Part shown: piece after piece, positions 43,201-44,198 of the stretch | Position numbering within the stretch: position 1 is the first letter of the stretch | Layout of the letters: each line of letters starts with the position of its first letter | From: an uncultured Alphaproteobacteria bacterium | GTDB taxonomy: Bacteria > Pseudomonadota > Alphaproteobacteria > Micropepsales > Micropepsaceae | Reading direction: 5' to 3' | Length of the DNA: 44,198 nucleotides | Assembly (NCBI GenBank): GCA_903897605.1 | Contig: CAIUCH010000052.1 | Location: forward strand, 1-44,198 | Program-made: the position numbers and the translations under genes | Notes under the pieces: generated by a model | Seen by the model: the letters and a program-made list of their open reading frames with translations, nothing else | What the model was told of the DNA's origin: nothing | The model's database searches: none

Positions 43201-43616
43201 CCCAGTCTCGCCTTTAGGTGAGTGCTGGTTGCCTACCCCACAATATCAGGCGATTTCCGCGGGTTAGCACCTACGGAGACGCGGCTTGGGTTCTCTGCCG
43301 CCACCAACGCGCCCAGAACAGGGCCCAGGTCGGCGGGCATTCTCTGAGCGTTTTCCAAAAGTGTACGTTTGCCTGTTTTGGCGCGAATAACAGGTGAATC
43401 ACCTGGTCGCTGCGGCAGCCAAAATTCAACTGAGAGGGAGAACGTCAATGATGGCGCTACTATAGCGACCGTCTGCGATCCAGGATGTCGGTAAAAGTGT
43501 TCAAAGGAACAGGCGCGGAACAGGGCCATATCAGGCGCTTATCAGGTGCGATTTCGGTCAGATAACAGGGCGCGCCGACTGCTTCCTGCGCCTGTTCGTC
43601 TCGGACGCGATCGCCG
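43201..43616. other. Degenerate gene-free stretch downstream of tRNA-Val
   Basis: I found no gene with convincing coding character. An open frame on the minus strand (43233-43529) has no recognisable family pattern. Its position next to a tRNA and the recombinase fragment suggests remains of an integrated element, but no repeat of the tRNA 3' end was found to the window edge. Confidence 0.45.
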
Positions 43617-44087
43617 CTAGCGAAAGGTCGCAAACAGCTTGCGCTGCTCGTTCCACTCCATCGGCAAAGAGCGTTTCAGGAGGGCGCCTAGTGTGAGGGT
43701 TCTGGGCTGCTCACCGTCCAGGATCTCGGTGGCCAAATCCGGCGCGAGCCAAGCAAGGGGCATCAGCTTGGCCGTATAGTGATTGCAGAAGCCATATCGC
43801 TGCGCGAGATCGCGAACCGATGCGACTTCACCGGACGCGAGCAGTGCAGCCCAGGCTCTCGCCAGGCATAGGGCTCGCAGGAGGGCGCGATCGACCCGAA
43901 GGGCCCGCTTCACGGAACCTGGCGCTTCAATGAGGATCGCGGTTTGGCGATGCTTCAATCGGATGCCGATACTCATTTCGACACCATCCTCGATCTCACG
44001 GATGTTGGCATGGTCGAGCTTCTGATTGGCATTTGCGGCATTCGCCCGCAGTACTATTGCGACATGTTTTTCGCTGACTGTCCGTCG
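43617..44087 (-). pseudogene. C-terminal fragment of a serine-recombinase-like gene
   Basis: The reading frame is open from 44087 to the stop at 43617, but the first ATG is at 43976 and conserved sequence continues before it. Recognisable parts are LARAWAALLASGEVASVRDLAQRYG, LMPLAWLAPDLATEILDGEQP and a final LPMEWNEQRKLF, which resemble the tail of large serine site-specific recombinases of alphaproteobacteria. The catalytic N-terminal resolvase domain is absent. I read it as a truncated remnant, possibly cut by an insertion sequence beginning near 44079-44095. A stand-alone small protein from 43976 (119 residues) is the alternative. Confidence 0.55.
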
Positions 44088-44198
44088 TCAGAACATTTGG
44101 CGCAGCAGATGGGTTGGATTAGTGGAGCATCGGCCTCGTCTTGGGGTTGATGTTAAGCGGCGTGGTTGCGGTGTTGCAAGCGTCGATGTTCGATGGTC
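44079..44198 (-). mobile_element. Possible edge of an insertion sequence (transposase 3' end)
   Basis: On the minus strand the right edge encodes 14 residues (TIEHRRLQHRNHAA) followed by a stop at 44153-44155. A non-coding tail then leads to TGTTCTGACGACGGACA (44079-44095), which could be a terminal inverted repeat. The window ends before the rest, so the transposase reading is a guess. Confidence 0.3.

Noticed and set aside
43233..43529. A 98-residue minus-strand open frame after tRNA-Val
   Set aside because: The predicted protein has no recognisable domain and composition like non-coding sequence; not supported as a gene.
43126..44198. Attachment-site duplication of the tRNA-Val 3' end
   Set aside because: I looked for a second copy of the T-arm to CCA segment downstream and found none before the window edge.

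Overview
The window looks like chromosomal DNA of an alphaproteobacterium. It is GC-rich with densely packed genes. It carries the 3' end of an rRNA operon, a CpdR-type response regulator, an HfaA/HfaB/HfaD-like holdfast-anchoring operon, an ExbB with a cleavable N-terminal extension and two ExbDs, and an alphaproteobacterial mmgR-type small RNA. The holdfast genes and CpdR point towards Caulobacterales or a neighbouring lineage such as Micropepsales. This is inferred from gene content, because no database search was possible.

Layout. 1-480: 3' end of 23S rRNA, 5S rRNA and the operon terminator. 489-3707: housekeeping genes on the minus strand (EamA exporter, secreted CHAP protein, exported peroxiredoxin, cupin). 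3846-7821: translation-factor cluster with efp on the minus strand, divergent from epmA, an Fsr-like MFS exporter and epmB, which is a complete EF-P beta-lysylation pathway. 7979-10766: a 2OG-Fe(II) oxygenase downstream of hfaA-hfaB-hfaD. 10988-16899: a membrane protein, a rhomboid protease and an RND efflux operon. 17330-22977: typA, a HisN-type phosphatase, an Ala/Pro-rich single-pass protein, an alpha/beta hydrolase, a small membrane protein and an Hsp20 gene with a near-consensus sigma-32 promoter. 23113-28357: a pentapeptide-repeat protein divergent from a large autotransporter. 28354-29821: threonine aldolase and glyoxalase. 30357-34104: tonB-exbB-exbD-exbD-TPR. 34195-35933: modBC. 35989-41049: two minus-strand envelope-sugar operons. 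41346-41444: mmgR-like sRNA. 41640-43200: N-formylglutamate amidohydrolase, cpdR and tRNA-Val(GAC). 43201-44198: a decayed stretch with the tail of a serine-recombinase-like gene and possibly the edge of an insertion sequence.

How the parts work together. EpmB makes (R)-beta-lysine and EpmA attaches it to Lys34 of EF-P. With efp translated from a GTG at 4415, the acceptor lysine falls exactly at residue 34. HfaB would be the outer-membrane pore that exports the curli-like HfaA and HfaD, which anchor the holdfast. TonB-ExbB-ExbD would energise outer-membrane receptors. The GT-C, GT2 and GtrA genes overlap by 4 nt and look like a lipid-linked sugar modification cassette.

The least explained features are the intergenic palindromic elements. 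Family A (3734-3853 and 12465-12538) overlaps the stop codons of two unrelated minus-strand genes, keeps its conserved outer segments and has unrelated hairpin interiors. Family B (19165-19254, 41457-41553 and a partial copy at 41566-41634) has a conserved core inside variable arms. A third element (7858-7972) is a tandem palindrome between convergent genes. The tonB operon also carries terminator-like hairpins just upstream of tonB and just upstream of its TPR gene, which suggests attenuation.
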